Assembly: GCF_013415485.1 (NCBI RefSeq) | Contig: NZ_JACBXS010000003.1 | Coordinates: forward strand, 103,367-167,366 | Source: Rhabdonatronobacter sediminivivens | GTDB lineage: Bacteria > Pseudomonadota > Alphaproteobacteria > Rhodobacterales > Rhodobacteraceae | DNA: 64,000 nt | Reading direction: 5' to 3' | Shown here: in pieces, positions 30,501-39,880 of the stretch | Layout of the letters: every line of letters begins with the position of its first letter | How positions within the stretch are numbered: position 1 is the stretch's first letter | Program-made: the position numbers and the translations under genes | The notes under the pieces: model-generated | Told to the model about the DNA's origin: nothing | The model's database searches: none | The model's input: the letters and a program-made list of their open reading frames with translations, nothing else

Positions 30501-30525
30501 TTAACGAAGGTTAATGATTAGTTAA
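30501..30525. promoter_or_regulatory. Candidate CtrA boxes
   Basis: Three TTAA blocks at 30501, 30511 and 30522 give one TTAA-N6-TTAA and one TTAA-N7-TTAA spacing. The N7 arrangement matches the alphaproteobacterial CtrA consensus. They lie 44 bp upstream of the SNase-like gene in an AT-rich stretch. Confidence 0.45.
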
Positions 30526-30568
30526 TTTTTACCTTGATCGGGGCGCGCCTTTCCCGGATCACAGGCGC

Positions 30569-31264
30569 ATGTTCCGCCTGCGTTCCCTTCTTGTACCCTT
30601 GCTGGCCTGCTTGCTGGCCCTGCCCAGCGATGCCGGGCAAATGGTTCTGGTGGGCGCGGCGCGGGTGATCGATGGCGACACGTTCGAGATCTCGGGCACG
30701 CGCATCCGGATCGGCGGGATCGACGCGCCCGAGCGCGCGGAAAGCTGTACGCATCCTTCGGGCGCGGTCTGGGCCTGTGGCCGCTGGGCCTGGTATGAAA
30801 CCGAGCGCCTGTTCCAGGGGCAGGTGTTGCGCTGCGTGGACCTGGGCGCGCGCAGCCATGACCGGATGGTGGCGCGCTGCTATTTCGATGGGCGGGATGT
30901 GGCGGAAACCCTGATTGACCAGGGTATCGCCCGGGTCTGCCCCCGCTACGCCGCCGAACAAGGCGTGCTGGAGGTCTATGCCCATGCCGAGGATCGCGCC
31001 CGCGACCGCGAGGCAGGCATCTTCGCCGGGCCCCTGAACCCGCCCGCGGGGTTCTGTGCCTTGCGCCAGTCGCGCGCTGAGCTGGCCAACCCCGCCCCCG
31101 AGGGCGATTGCATGATCAAGGGCAATGTCTCGGGCAATGGCCGGATCTATCACCTGCCGGGGCAGGCGCATTATGACCGGGTCAACATGAACCACCCGGA
31201 CAAGCGCTGGTTCTGCTCCGAGGCCGAGGCGCAGCAGGCCGGCTGGCGCCCCGCCCAGCGCTGA
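30569..31264 (+). CDS. Secreted SNase-like nuclease with C-terminal sunset-like domain
   Basis: A 231-residue exported protein. A signal peptide (LLVPLLACLLALPSDAG) is followed by a staphylococcal-nuclease (TNase) fold: VIDGDTFEISGTRIRIGGID, APERAE, and later RMVARCYFDGRDVAETLI. The basic active-site residues are only partly conserved, so catalysis is not certain. Residues about 180-231 form a short module with IKGNVSGNGRIYHLPG and RWFCSEAEAQQAGWRPA, similar to the sunset domain found after SNase domains. Six or more cysteines suggest periplasmic disulfides. It appears monocistronic. Confidence 0.85.
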   Translation: MFRLRSLLVPLLACLLALPSDAGQMVLVGAARVIDGDTFEISGTRIRIGGIDAPERAESCTHPSGAVWACGRWAWYETERLFQGQVLRCVDLGARSHDRMVARCYFDGRDVAETLIDQGIARVCPRYAAEQGVLEVYAHAEDRARDREAGIFAGPLNPPAGFCALRQSRAELANPAPEGDCMIKGNVSGNGRIYHLPGQAHYDRVNMNHPDKRWFCSEAEAQQAGWRPAQR

Positions 31265-31370
31265 GGGCGTTTGCACACCCCCTCTGCATCTGCGCAGGGC
31301 AGGCGCGCTGTCATTCCGGCGCCGAAGTCCCTAGGTTGCAGCTATCCAAGGCGGCGGAAGGATGCACCTG

Positions 31371-31934
31371 ATGAGCGATCTTGCAAAACGTGACGGCCTG
31401 CCCGATGCACTGCGGGTGCTGCTGGCCCAGTATCCGCGCAACATCTGGGAGTCGCACCGCAATTTCGACGGCTTGACCCGGTTCTGGCTGGAACGGCATC
31501 TGATGTTCCGCCAGGTGCTGGAGCGCCTGCAGGCCGAGACGCGCAGCTTCATCGACCAGGGCGCCGATCCGGCACGGTTTTCGCCGGACACCGCACGGCT
31601 GATGGGGTTTTTCCTCAACCAGCTGGACGGGCATCACAAGATCGAAGACATGCAGTATTTCCCGCAATTGATGGGGCTGGAAACCCGGCTGAGCAAAGGC
31701 TTCGAGTTGCTGGACTCCGACCATCACGCGCTGGACGGCGAATTGCACGGGCTGGCGGCTGACACCAACCTGATGCTCGGGCATCTGCGCGCGCGTGACC
31801 ACACCGCCGGGCGCGATGCCGCCGGAACGCTGGAAGCGCGGCTGACCCGCTTTGCGGGGTTCCTGGACCGGCATCTGGTGGATGAGGAAGACCTGGTTGT
31901 GCCGGTGATCCTGCACCACGCACCGCGCATGTAG
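31371..31934 (+). CDS. Hemerythrin-like (HHE) domain protein
   Basis: A 187-residue helical cytosolic protein with hemerythrin-type ligands: ESHRNFDG (His), DGHHKIEDMQYFP (His and Glu), DSDHHALD (His) and FLDRHLVDEEDLVVPVIL (His and Asp/Glu). The family binds a di-iron centre and senses oxygen, nitric oxide or iron. The start at 31371 is preferred over the ATG at 31362 because GGAAGGA then has normal spacing. Convergent with ribD, with 9 bp between stops. Confidence 0.8.
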   Translation: MSDLAKRDGLPDALRVLLAQYPRNIWESHRNFDGLTRFWLERHLMFRQVLERLQAETRSFIDQGADPARFSPDTARLMGFFLNQLDGHHKIEDMQYFPQLMGLETRLSKGFELLDSDHHALDGELHGLAADTNLMLGHLRARDHTAGRDAAGTLEARLTRFAGFLDRHLVDEEDLVVPVILHHAPRM

Positions 31935-31943
31935 CGGTCGCGC

Positions 31944-33041
31944 TCAGCCCCGGCGCCAGATCTGCAACACATCAGGGCCGACCGTGCGCAACTCGGTCAG
32001 TGCAAAGCCAGGGGCATCGGCGAGCCGGTCCAACTCCAGCGGGCCGATGCCAGGGCGGGCCTCGGCCCCCAGCACCTTTCCGGCGGAAAACACCACCAGT
32101 TCATCCACCAGTCCCGCCCGCAACAGGCTGGCAGCCAGCAGGCCGCCGCCTTCGCACAGCACCCGCGTCAGACCCCGCGCGCCCAGTGCCTGCAACATGG
32201 CGGCGGGATCAAGCTGACCGGTGGCACTGGCCGCAACTTCGATCAGCCCGGCGCCGGTGGCACCCCAGGCCCTGCGCGCAGGCAGCGGCGCGCTTGCGCC
32301 ATGCAGCATCCAGACCGGCGGCGCTGCGGCGCTGCGGCCCAGGCGGCTGTCGCTGGGCAGGCTCAGCCGCGGGTCGGCCACCAGCCGCAGCGGCTGCCAT
32401 TCGGTGCCCAGATCGCGCACCCGCAGGTCCGGGTCATCGGCCCGCGCCGTTCCGGCGCCAACGAGCACCGCATCATGGCGCGCGCGCATGGCATGGACGG
32501 CGCGCCGGGCCTGCGGGCCGGTGATCCAGCGGCTTTCACCCTGCGCAGTGGCAATGCGCCCGTCCAGGGTCAGCGCAAGTTTCAGCGTCAGCCAGGGGCG
32601 GCCCTGCTCCACCCGCATCAGGAACCCGGCATTTGCCACGCGCGCCGCCTGCGCCATCACCCCTTCGGTCACCGAAATCCCGGCGGCGCGCAGCATGGCG
32701 TGCCCGCCACCTGCCACGCGCGGGTCCGGGTCGGTCAGGGCCGTGACCACGCGGGCCACGCCCGCATCGATCAGCGCGCGGGCACAGGGCGGGGTCTTGC
32801 CATGGTGGGCGCAGGGCTCCAGGCTGACGTAGACAGTGGCGCCCCGCGCCGCCGCACCCGCCTGCGCCAGTGCCTGCGGTTCGGCATGAGGGCGCCCACC
32901 CGGCGCGGTCCAGCCGCGCCCGACGATGCGCCCGTCCTGCACCACCACGCAGCCCACCGCCGGGTTGGGCCAGACGCGCCCCAGCCCCCTTTGGCCCAGG
33001 GCAATGGCCAGACGCATGAAGCGGAGGTCCTGCGCGTGCAT
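31944..33041 (-). CDS. ribD: Bifunctional pyrimidine deaminase/reductase of riboflavin synthesis
   Basis: Catalyses deamination then NADPH-dependent reduction of the pyrimidine intermediate in riboflavin synthesis. The deaminase half has the zinc motif PHAEPQAL and PCAHHGKTPPCARA; the reductase half has RPWLTLKLALTLDGRIA and LCEGGGLLAASLL. The start at 33041 (MHAQDLRFM) is preferred since homologues begin at this point; an ATG at 33056 lies inside the upstream repeat. It follows nrdR on the same strand, the usual alphaproteobacterial order. Confidence 0.93.
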   Translation of the reverse strand: MHAQDLRFMRLAIALGQRGLGRVWPNPAVGCVVVQDGRIVGRGWTAPGGRPHAEPQALAQAGAAARGATVYVSLEPCAHHGKTPPCARALIDAGVARVVTALTDPDPRVAGGGHAMLRAAGISVTEGVMAQAARVANAGFLMRVEQGRPWLTLKLALTLDGRIATAQGESRWITGPQARRAVHAMRARHDAVLVGAGTARADDPDLRVRDLGTEWQPLRLVADPRLSLPSDSRLGRSAAAPPVWMLHGASAPLPARRAWGATGAGLIEVAASATGQLDPAAMLQALGARGLTRVLCEGGGLLAASLLRAGLVDELVVFSAGKVLGAEARPGIGPLELDRLADAPGFALTELRTVGPDVLQIWRRG

Positions 33042-33050
33042 GTCACCCTG

Positions 33051-33112
33051 CTTCATCTTGCCCTAAATACTCCGGGGGGGGGCGCCCAACGGGCGACGGG
33101 GGCGGCGCCCCC
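33051..33112 (-). repeat. Composite hairpin/CCCCCGG element, copy 3
   Basis: Read on the minus strand: GGGGGC-N3-GCCCCC (33107-33112 with 33098-33103), a small CGCCC/GGGCG hairpin (33083-33095), then CCCCCGGAGTATTT, GCAAGATGAAG (ending at 33051). It fills the nrdR-ribD gap and supplies the alternative ribD ATG. Just beside it, 33127-33140 and 33141-33154 are a 14-bp direct duplication (13 of 14) across the nrdR stop. Confidence 0.75.
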
Positions 33113-33140
33113 TGCTGCGTTCGGTATCATTCGCCCGGCG

Positions 33141-33605
33141 TCATTCCCCCGGCGTTGGTGGCCGCAGCTCGGACACAAACTTGTCGAAATCGTCGGCCGC
33201 CTGGAAATTCTTGTATACGCTGGCAAAACGCACATAGGCCACGGTGTCGATCCGGGCGAGCGTCTCCATCACGATCTCGCCGATGGTCTTGGACGGCACA
33301 TCCGTGTCGCCCAGGCTTTCCAGCCGCCGCACGATGCCGGAAATCATCTGATCGATCCGCTCAGGCTCGATCGGCCGCTTCTGCATGGCAATCCGGATCG
33401 AGCGTTCCAGCTTGGTGCGGTCGAACGGTTCGCGCCGCCCATTGGATTTCACCACCACCAGATCCCGCAGCTGCACCCGTTCATAGGTGGTAAAGCGCCC
33501 CCCGCAGGCCGGGCAGAAGCGTCGGCGGCGAATGGCGACGTGATCTTCGGCCGGGCGCGAATCCTTCACCTGGGTGTCGATATTGCCGCAGAATGGACAG
33601 CGCAT
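33141..33605 (-). CDS. nrdR: Transcriptional repressor NrdR
   Basis: A 154-residue regulator of ribonucleotide reductase genes. The N-terminal zinc ribbon has MRCPFCGN and [14 protein letters not shown]; the ATP-cone follows with [20 protein letters not shown]. It binds ATP/dATP and blocks nrd promoters. The start at 33605 with GGGAGAGG upstream is unambiguous, since the zinc ribbon begins at Met1. It precedes ribD. Confidence 0.95.
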   Translation of the reverse strand: MRCPFCGNIDTQVKDSRPAEDHVAIRRRRFCPACGGRFTTYERVQLRDLVVVKSNGRREPFDRTKLERSIRIAMQKRPIEPERIDQMISGIVRRLESLGDTDVPSKTIGEIVMETLARIDTVAYVRFASVYKNFQAADDFDKFVSELRPPTPGE

Positions 33606-33970
33606 GACCTCTCCCTTGGGTGGCTGCGGGGCAGTAACCGCAGAACTATAGGCACACCGCGACAGATTGGGTAGCGTCAATTGGCCCCCACCACATTCGG
33701 CGCGGCCCCTCTGTTGCCTTTGAGACTCAGGCCGCAGAAGGGCCGCAGAAGGGCCGGGGCGGGTAGTGGGCGAGGGTCAGCGGGAACCGGACAGCGATGA
33801 CCCCACGGGTTAGCCTGATGAAATCCGGGCAGAAAGCACTGGCCGTGCTCATGTGCTGTCGATCAGACAGCACTTGTCCAAGGCCTTGACGGCCTGGAAG
33901 TGGGCTGGTATCGAATTCAGAATTCAGTAGGGGTAACGCCCTGCTCACTCGTAAGCCACCGGAGGCGCGG
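33606..33970. other. Non-coding region nrdR to acyl-CoA ligase
   Basis: No convincing gene is visible in these 365 bp. It holds a tandem 11-bp repeat GGCCGCAGAAG (33730-33751), a perfect hairpin GTGCTGTC-gatca-GACAGCAC (33853-33873) and a GAATTCA doublet near 33915. The base composition is lower in GC than the flanks. A CCGGAGG ribosome binding site for the next gene ends it. Confidence 0.55.
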
Positions 33971-35542
33971 ATGCGGGATCTTTTGACGCTTGGTCAGGTT
34001 CTGACGGCGCAGGCGCGCTTGCGTCCGGAGGCGCCGGGCGCGCGTGATCTGGAACGCGCGATGACCATGGCGCAGTGGAACCGGCGCGCCTGTGCGCTGG
34101 GAAATGCGCTGGCGGGGCTGGGGTTGGTCAAGGGGGACCGGCTGGCGGTTCTGGCCTGGAACTGCGTGGAATGGGCCGAGATCTATGTCGCCGTGGCCAA
34201 GGCCGGGATCGTGGTGGTTCCCATCAATTTTCGCCTCACCCCGGCCGAGATCGGCTTTGCGGTGCGCGACAGCGGGGCGGCGGCGGTCATCGTGCAGGAG
34301 GGGCTGCACGGCGTGCTGGAGGAGGTGCGCGCGGACCTCGCCCTGCCCGACGGGCGGTTCATCCATTTCGGGGGCCATGCGCCCGCAGGCTGGCAGGGCT
34401 ATGAGGACCTGATCGCGCGCGCAAGTGACAGCGAACCCGGCGTGGCGGTCGCGGCTTCGGACCCGTGGACGCTGATGTATACCTCGGGTACCACGGGCAA
34501 CCCCAAGGGCGTGATCCGCAGCCACCGCGGCGCGGCGCTTCTGTCCATGGTGACCGAGATCGAGCTGGGCATTCACCGGAGCGATGATGCGCTGCTGGTC
34601 ATGCCCATGTGCCACGCCAATTCGGTCAATTTCTTCGGCTCCTTCGCCTATTGCGGCGGCGGGGTCAGCATCTACAGCCGCGCCAGTTTCGACCCGGAAC
34701 ACGCGCTGCGCACCATCGCCGAGATGGGGGTCAGCTTCACCTCGCTGGTGCCGACGCATTACATCCTGATGCAGTCCCTGCCCGCGAAGGCGCGCAGCGC
34801 GCTGGACCTCAGCCGCATCCGCAAGCTGATGATCTCCTCCGCCCCGGCGCGCGCCGATACCAAGCGCGCGGTGATGGAGATGTTCCCGAACTCGGGCCTC
34901 TACGAACTTTACGGGTCGTCCGAGGGCGGCTGGGTCACCTTCCTGCATCCGCATGAACAATTCGACCATCTGGGCACCGTGGGGCGCGAATGCGTGGGTT
35001 CGGCCCCCATTCGTATCCTGGATGAGGATGGAAACGAGGTGCCCGACGGCCAGCCCGGCGAGCTCTACCACTGCACGCCCTACACGTTCGAGGAATACTG
35101 GAACCTGCCCGGGAAAACCGCCGAAGCCTTCCGCGGCGATTACTGCACCGTGGGCGACATGGCGCTGCGCGATGAGCAGGGTTTCATCAAGCTGATCGAC
35201 CGCAAGAAGAACATGATCATCTCGGGCGGTGAGAACGTCTATCCGTCCGAGGTGGAGCAGGTGCTGGGCGGCCATCCGGCCGTTCAGGATGTGGCCGTGA
35301 TCGGCGTGCCGCACGAGAAATGGGGCGAAAGCGTCCATGCCGTGATCGTGCCCCACGCGGGCGCCGCGCCGGATGCGCAGGCGATCATCGACTGGGCGCA
35401 GGGCCGTATCGCCGGGTTCAAGCGCCCGCGGTCGGTGGCCTTTGTGTCCTATGATGACATGCCCCGCACGGCCACCGGCAAGATCCTGCATCGCGAACTG
35501 CGCGCGCGCTACAGCGCCCCCCAGAACGGAGAAATGACATGA
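33971..35542 (+). CDS. Acyl-CoA synthetase (AMP-binding), LvaE-like by context
   Basis: A 523-residue adenylate-forming ligase that activates a carboxylic acid to its CoA thioester. The P-loop motif is [17 protein letters not shown]; later come [33 protein letters not shown] and the catalytic Lys in [11 protein letters not shown]. The substrate is not predictable from sequence, but the following genes (kinase, small protein, ACAD10/11-type enzyme and SDR) match the Pseudomonas levulinate pathway, where LvaE has this role. It overlaps the next gene by 4 bp. Confidence 0.85.
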   Translation: MRDLLTLGQVLTAQARLRPEAPGARDLERAMTMAQWNRRACALGNALAGLGLVKGDRLAVLAWNCVEWAEIYVAVAKAGIVVVPINFRLTPAEIGFAVRDSGAAAVIVQEGLHGVLEEVRADLALPDGRFIHFGGHAPAGWQGYEDLIARASDSEPGVAVAASDPWTLMYTSGTTGNPKGVIRSHRGAALLSMVTEIELGIHRSDDALLVMPMCHANSVNFFGSFAYCGGGVSIYSRASFDPEHALRTIAEMGVSFTSLVPTHYILMQSLPAKARSALDLSRIRKLMISSAPARADTKRAVMEMFPNSGLYELYGSSEGGWVTFLHPHEQFDHLGTVGRECVGSAPIRILDEDGNEVPDGQPGELYHCTPYTFEEYWNLPGKTAEAFRGDYCTVGDMALRDEQGFIKLIDRKKNMIISGGENVYPSEVEQVLGGHPAVQDVAVIGVPHEKWGESVHAVIVPHAGAAPDAQAIIDWAQGRIAGFKRPRSVAFVSYDDMPRTATGKILHRELRARYSAPQNGEMT

Positions 35543-37269
35543 GCGGCATCGACCTGAACACCGACCCGCAATCCTGCGCCGCATGGATCGCGCGCTTCCT
35601 TCTGGAACGCGGGGTGGACCGGGTGTTCGGCCTGCAAGGCGGGCATATCCAGCCGATCTGGGATTTCCTGGGCCGCCTCGGCATCCGCATCATCGACGTG
35701 CGCCATGAAGCCGCCGCCGTCCACATGGCGCACGCCCATGCGGAGCTGACCGGCGGGGTGGGCGTGGCCATGGTCACCGCCGGGCCGGGGGTGACGAACA
35801 CGGTCACGGCCATGGCGAATGCGTCGCTGGCGCGCGTGCCGGTGGTGCTGATCGGCGGCTGCACCTCGCGCCCGCAGGCGAACATGGGGCCGTTGCAGGA
35901 CATCCCGCATGTGGACATCCTGCGCCCCGTGTCGCGCTACGCCCGCACCGCCCGGGTGGCCGATCAGGTCATCCGCGAGATGGACGAGGCCTGGTCCCGC
36001 GCCATGGGCGACATGGGAGAGCCGGGGCCGAGTTACATCGAAATTCCCACCGACGTGCTGCGCACCCATGTGCCCGAAAACCTGGTGCTGGCCGACTGGA
36101 TGCGCGCCAAGCCCTTCCGCCGCCCGCTGCCGGACCCGGACACCGTGGCGCAGATCGCGGACGCCCTGCGCAGAGCGGAGCGCCCGCTGGTCATCACCGG
36201 GCGGGGCGCGCGCGGGGCCGGGGCAGCGCTGCGGCGGATGCTGGACGCCTCGGGCGCGGCTTATCTGGACACGCAGGAAAGCCGCGGCCTGGTGCCGGGC
36301 GATCATGGCGCGGTGGTCGGCGCCATGCGCGCGCAGGCCATGGGTGGCGCCGATCTGGTGGTCGTGGTGGGGCGCAAGCTGGACTATCAGTTGGGTTACG
36401 GCTCGCCGGCGGTCTTTCCCGAGGCCCGTTTCATCCGCATCGCCGACACCGCGGGCGAGTTGCTGGACAACCGCCGAGGCGATCCCGAACTGCTGGCCGA
36501 TCCGGCGCTGGCGCTGGACGCCATTGCCGACGCACTGGAAGCCAGCCCGCCGCAAGCCCCGCGCGACTGGCTGGCCGGGCTGCACGCCAAACACCTGGAG
36601 CGCAGCGCCCGCAAGCCCCCCGCCAACCGCCCCGCCACTGGCCCCGATGGCGCGATCCACCCCATGGCGATATTCGAGGCCCTGCGCGATCTGGCCGCGC
36701 CGGATCACATCGGCATCGCCGACGGGGGCGATCTGCTCAGCTTTGCCCGCGTGGGGCTGCAGGCCGAAACCTATATGGACGCGGGCGCCTTTGGCTGCCT
36801 GGGGGTGGGCGTGCCCTTTGCCGTGGCCGCCGCGCTGGCCCATCCGGACCGGCAGGTGATTTCCGTGAATGGCGACGGGGCCTTCGGGCTCAACGCCATG
36901 GAGATCGACACCGCCGTGCGCCATGGCGCCAGGGCCGTGTTCATCGTGTCCAACAATGCCGCCTGGAACATCGAACGCTTCGATCAGCAGGACAATTACG
37001 GCGGCCGCGTCATCGGCACCACGCTGCGCCACTCGGACTATGCCGGGATGGCCCACGCGCTGGGTGCCCATGGCGAGCGCGTCGAACGCCCCGAGGATCT
37101 GGCCCCCGCGCTGGAACGCGCGCTGGCCAATGCGCCCGCAGTGGTGGATATTGTGACCTCGCAACAGGTTGTCAGTTCGGATGCCACCAAGGGGCTGGGC
37201 TTCGTGCCCGACTATCAGGCCCTGACCGCCTGGAACGCGGCCGAACTGAAACGCCGAGGCCAGGAGTAA
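35539..37269 (+). CDS. Thiamine-diphosphate-dependent enzyme (acetolactate synthase/2-hydroxyacyl-CoA lyase-like)
   Basis: A 576-residue three-domain ThDP enzyme. The N-terminal PYR domain has the cofactor-activating Glu in [19 protein letters not shown] and [13 protein letters not shown]; the C-terminal PP domain has [17 protein letters not shown] ending NN, the Mg-ThDP motif. The family includes acetolactate synthase, oxalyl-CoA decarboxylase and 2-hydroxyacyl-CoA lyase; between an acyl-CoA ligase and an acyl-CoA dehydrogenase, a lyase or decarboxylase acting on a 2-hydroxy- or 2-oxo-acyl-CoA is plausible but unproven. It is not part of the described lva set. Confidence 0.8.
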   Translation: MSGIDLNTDPQSCAAWIARFLLERGVDRVFGLQGGHIQPIWDFLGRLGIRIIDVRHEAAAVHMAHAHAELTGGVGVAMVTAGPGVTNTVTAMANASLARVPVVLIGGCTSRPQANMGPLQDIPHVDILRPVSRYARTARVADQVIREMDEAWSRAMGDMGEPGPSYIEIPTDVLRTHVPENLVLADWMRAKPFRRPLPDPDTVAQIADALRRAERPLVITGRGARGAGAALRRMLDASGAAYLDTQESRGLVPGDHGAVVGAMRAQAMGGADLVVVVGRKLDYQLGYGSPAVFPEARFIRIADTAGELLDNRRGDPELLADPALALDAIADALEASPPQAPRDWLAGLHAKHLERSARKPPANRPATGPDGAIHPMAIFEALRDLAAPDHIGIADGGDLLSFARVGLQAETYMDAGAFGCLGVGVPFAVAAALAHPDRQVISVNGDGAFGLNAMEIDTAVRHGARAVFIVSNNAAWNIERFDQQDNYGGRVIGTTLRHSDYAGMAHALGAHGERVERPEDLAPALERALANAPAVVDIVTSQQVVSSDATKGLGFVPDYQALTAWNAAELKRRGQE

Positions 37270-37275
37270 CCCCGG

Positions 37276-38484
37276 ATGGATTTCGCACTTTCGCCCGAGA
37301 TCGAGGACCTTCGCGCCCGCACCCGCGCTTTCGTCGAGGCCCATATCCTGCCGGTCGAGGCTGACCGCAGCACCTGGGACGACCATGAGAACATCCGCCT
37401 GGACGCGCTGGCGCCCCTGCGCGCGCGTGCCATGCGCGATGGTCTCTGGTGCCCGCAGGCGCCGGTGGACCGTGGCGGCATGGGGCTGTCGGTGACGGCC
37501 CGCGCGGTGATGTATGAGGAAGCCAACCGCTCGCTCTTTGGCCCCGTGGTCTTCAACTGCGCCGCGCCCGATGACGGCAATATCGACATCCTGTCCCGCC
37601 GCGCTACGCCCGCGCAGCAGGACCGCTGGCTGCAACCGCTGATCGACGGCAAAGCGCGCTCAGCCTTCGTGATGACTGAACCCGCGCCGGGCGGTGGCTC
37701 TGACCCCGGCATGATCCGCACCCGCGCCGAACGCCACGGCGACACCTGGCGGATCACGGGCCGAAAGTGGTTCATCACCGGCGCGGGCGCAGCCGATCAT
37801 TTCATCCTCATCGCCCGCACCGACCACAACGCGGACGAAAAACGCCGCCACCTGACGGCGTTCCTGTTCCACCGCGATAGCCCCGGCTGGGAGATCACCC
37901 GCCGCATCCCCATCATGGGCCCCGAGGAACACGGAGGGCATTGCGAACTGAGCTTCGACGGGCTGGAAATCCCGGACAGCGACCGGCTGATGGAGGTCGG
38001 CGACGGGCTGAAGCTGACGCAAATCAGGCTTGGCACCGCGCGGCTGACCCATTGCATGCGCTGGCTGGGCCTGGCCAAACGCGCCATGGCCGAGGCGCAG
38101 GATTACATCGCCACGCGCGAGGGCTTCGGCATTCGCCTGGCCGACCGCGAATCGGTGCGGCTGATGATGGGGCAGGTGGCACATGACATCCAGATCGGGC
38201 GTCTGCTGACCATGCACGCGGCCTGGAAGCTCGATCAGGGGGATTTCGCGCGCAAGGAGGTGTCCATGGCCAAGATCCATGTCGCCGACACGCTGCACCA
38301 GGCCGCCGATACGGCCATCCAGCTGTGCGGCGCGCAGGGCTATTCCAAGGACCGGGTGGTGGAATGGATCTACCGCTACGCCCGGCAGGCGCGGCTTGTC
38401 GATGGCGCCTCCGAAGTGCACCGAATGGTGCTGGCGGGCGCCTATGCGCAGGAGGGTGACAGGTTCTGGACCTGGGGCGCATGA
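37276..38484 (+). CDS. Acyl-CoA dehydrogenase family protein, ACAD10/11- or LvaC-like
   Basis: A 402-residue flavoprotein of the ACAD fold: FVMTEPAPGGGSDPGMI and WFITGAGAADHFIL form the FAD-binding middle domain; IQLCGAQGYSKDRVVEWIYR is in the C-terminal helical domain. At the position of the usual catalytic Glu (the EGT motif) it has Asp, in RLVDGASEVHR, as remembered for ACAD11 (ADGPDEVH). That subgroup works on 4-phosphoacyl-CoAs rather than simple acyl-CoAs. It starts 6 bp after the ThDP gene and overlaps the kinase by 4 bp. Confidence 0.85.
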   Translation: MDFALSPEIEDLRARTRAFVEAHILPVEADRSTWDDHENIRLDALAPLRARAMRDGLWCPQAPVDRGGMGLSVTARAVMYEEANRSLFGPVVFNCAAPDDGNIDILSRRATPAQQDRWLQPLIDGKARSAFVMTEPAPGGGSDPGMIRTRAERHGDTWRITGRKWFITGAGAADHFILIARTDHNADEKRRHLTAFLFHRDSPGWEITRRIPIMGPEEHGGHCELSFDGLEIPDSDRLMEVGDGLKLTQIRLGTARLTHCMRWLGLAKRAMAEAQDYIATREGFGIRLADRESVRLMMGQVAHDIQIGRLLTMHAAWKLDQGDFARKEVSMAKIHVADTLHQAADTAIQLCGAQGYSKDRVVEWIYRYARQARLVDGASEVHRMVLAGAYAQEGDRFWTWGA

Positions 38485-39527
38485 GCGACCTGACCGCCAA
38501 CCCCGCGCTGGCGGACTGGCTGGCAACCGCCCTGGGGGCGGCCAAGGCGCAGGTCACGGCGGCGCGCAAACTCTCGGGCGGTGCGATCCAGGAAAACTGG
38601 GCGCTGGACGTCACCGCCGGGGGGGCCACCCATGCGCTGGTCCTGCGCCGGGACGCCCCCGCCACCATCGGCGCCTCGCGCCCCCGCGCGCAGGAATACG
38701 CGCTGCTGGCGGCGGCCCATGCGGGCGGCGTGCGCGTCCCCCGCCCGGTAGGGTTCTGCGATGACGACCAGATCCTCGGCGCCCCCTTCGCCGTGCTCGA
38801 ACGTGTCGCGGGCGAAGGCTACGGCCCCAAATTGGTGCGCGACACCACGCTCGGCGGGGACCGCGATGCGCTGGCCCACGCCCTGGGGCAGCAACTGGCA
38901 ACCATCCACGCACTCCGCCCCGAGGGGCAGATCCGGGCGATACTTGGGGATCGTCCCGAAGACCCGGCGGTGGCCGAGATCGCCCTTCTGCGCGGCTGGC
39001 TCGATGATCTGGGCACCCCCCATCCCGGGCTGGACTGGGCGCTGCGGCACTGCGAACTCCACGCGCCCCCGCCCGGCGATGTGGTCCTTGCGCACCGAGA
39101 TTTCCGCACCGGCAACTACATGGTGGATGCGCAGGGGCTGACGGCGGTGCTGGATTGGGAATTCGCAGGCTGGGGCGATCCGATGGCCGATATCGGCTGG
39201 TTCTGCGCCGAATGCTGGCGTTTCTCGCGCCCAGAGCTGGAGGCTGGCGGGATCGCCGCGCGCGCGCCCTTCTATGCCGGTTACACGGGCCAGGGCGGCG
39301 CCCCCATCGACCCTGCGCGCATCGCCTGGTGGGAGGTGATGGCCCATCTTCGCTGGGCGGTCATCGCGCTGCAGCAAGAGGCCCGCCACACCAGCGGCCA
39401 GGAGCGCGCGCTGCATCTGCAACTGACCGGGCGCATCGCCGACACGCTGGAGCTTGCCCTGCTGCGCATGACCGCCCCCCAGAACTTCGGCCCCCAGAAC
39501 TCCAGCCCCCAAGGCTCCAACCCATGA
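38481..39527 (+). CDS. APH-fold phosphotransferase, LvaA-like
   Basis: A 348-residue kinase of the aminoglycoside phosphotransferase/ACAD10-11 kinase group. The Brenner-type catalytic loop is VLAHRDFRTGNYMV and the metal-binding Asp is in LDWEFAGWGDPMADIGW. In the Pseudomonas lva system and in animal ACAD10/11, this kinase phosphorylates a 4-hydroxyacyl-CoA. The C-terminal tail is low complexity, encoded by three 15-bp repeats. It overlaps both neighbours by 4 bp. Confidence 0.83.
   Translation: MSDLTANPALADWLATALGAAKAQVTAARKLSGGAIQENWALDVTAGGATHALVLRRDAPATIGASRPRAQEYALLAAAHAGGVRVPRPVGFCDDDQILGAPFAVLERVAGEGYGPKLVRDTTLGGDRDALAHALGQQLATIHALRPEGQIRAILGDRPEDPAVAEIALLRGWLDDLGTPHPGLDWALRHCELHAPPPGDVVLAHRDFRTGNYMVDAQGLTAVLDWEFAGWGDPMADIGWFCAECWRFSRPELEAGGIAARAPFYAGYTGQGGAPIDPARIAWWEVMAHLRWAVIALQQEARHTSGQERALHLQLTGRIADTLELALLRMTAPQNFGPQNSSPQGSNP
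39476..39520. repeat. Three tandem 15-bp repeats at the 3' end of the kinase gene
   Basis: Units 39476-39490, 39491-39505 and 39506-39520 all start CCCCCA and share the AACTCC-like ends. They encode the degenerate PQNFGPQNSSPQGSNP tail directly before the next start codon, so copy number could vary without breaking the frame. Confidence 0.7.
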
Positions 39528-39880
39528 CCCACCCCATGCCCCCCCGCGGCATCGACCTGCTGGACCAGGCCGCAACCGAGCTGCGCCAGACCCTCGCCCC
39601 ACAGCTCACCGGCGCCGCCCGCTACCACGCCCTTCTGGCCGCCAATGCCGTGGCCACCGCCGCGCGCGAGGCCCGCGCCGCCCCCCATCTGGCCACCGCC
39701 GATGCCGCGCTGGCCGGGCTCGACCCCGCCGCCATCCGCGCAGGCGCCCATGACCAGGACGCAAGCCTCCACGCCCGGCTGAAAACCCGCGCCGCCCTGC
39801 GCGCCTGGATCGCCGACCCGCGCAGCCTCAGCCCCGAGGATCGCGCCACCCATCTGCCAAAGGACCTCCATGACACCTGA
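39524..39880 (+). CDS. Small DUF6285-like protein, LvaB-like by context
   Basis: A 118-residue, Ala-rich helical protein. In many genomes such a small protein (remembered as DUF6285) follows an APH-fold kinase of this group, and in the lva pathway the small protein LvaB is needed with LvaA for phosphorylation of 4-hydroxyvaleryl-CoA. Visible traits: RYHALLAANAVATAARE, and a C-terminal RLKTRAALRAWIADPRSL. Start at 39524 overlaps the kinase stop by 4 bp, and the end overlaps the SDR start by 11 bp. No catalytic motif is visible; likely an activator subunit. Confidence 0.75.
   Translation: MTHPMPPRGIDLLDQAATELRQTLAPQLTGAARYHALLAANAVATAAREARAAPHLATADAALAGLDPAAIRAGAHDQDASLHARLKTRAALRAWIADPRSLSPEDRATHLPKDLHDT

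Noticed and set aside
33727..33948. 73-residue minus-strand frame in the nrdR-ligase gap
   Set aside because: No ribosome binding site or recognisable sequence; spans the hairpin and tandem repeat.
33917..35584. 555-residue minus-strand frame opposite the acyl-CoA ligase
   Set aside because: Shadow of a real gene with AMP-binding motifs.
35509..37635. 708-residue minus-strand frame opposite the ThDP gene
   Set aside because: Antisense to a gene with complete ThDP motifs; low-complexity Gly/His/Arg content and no start context.
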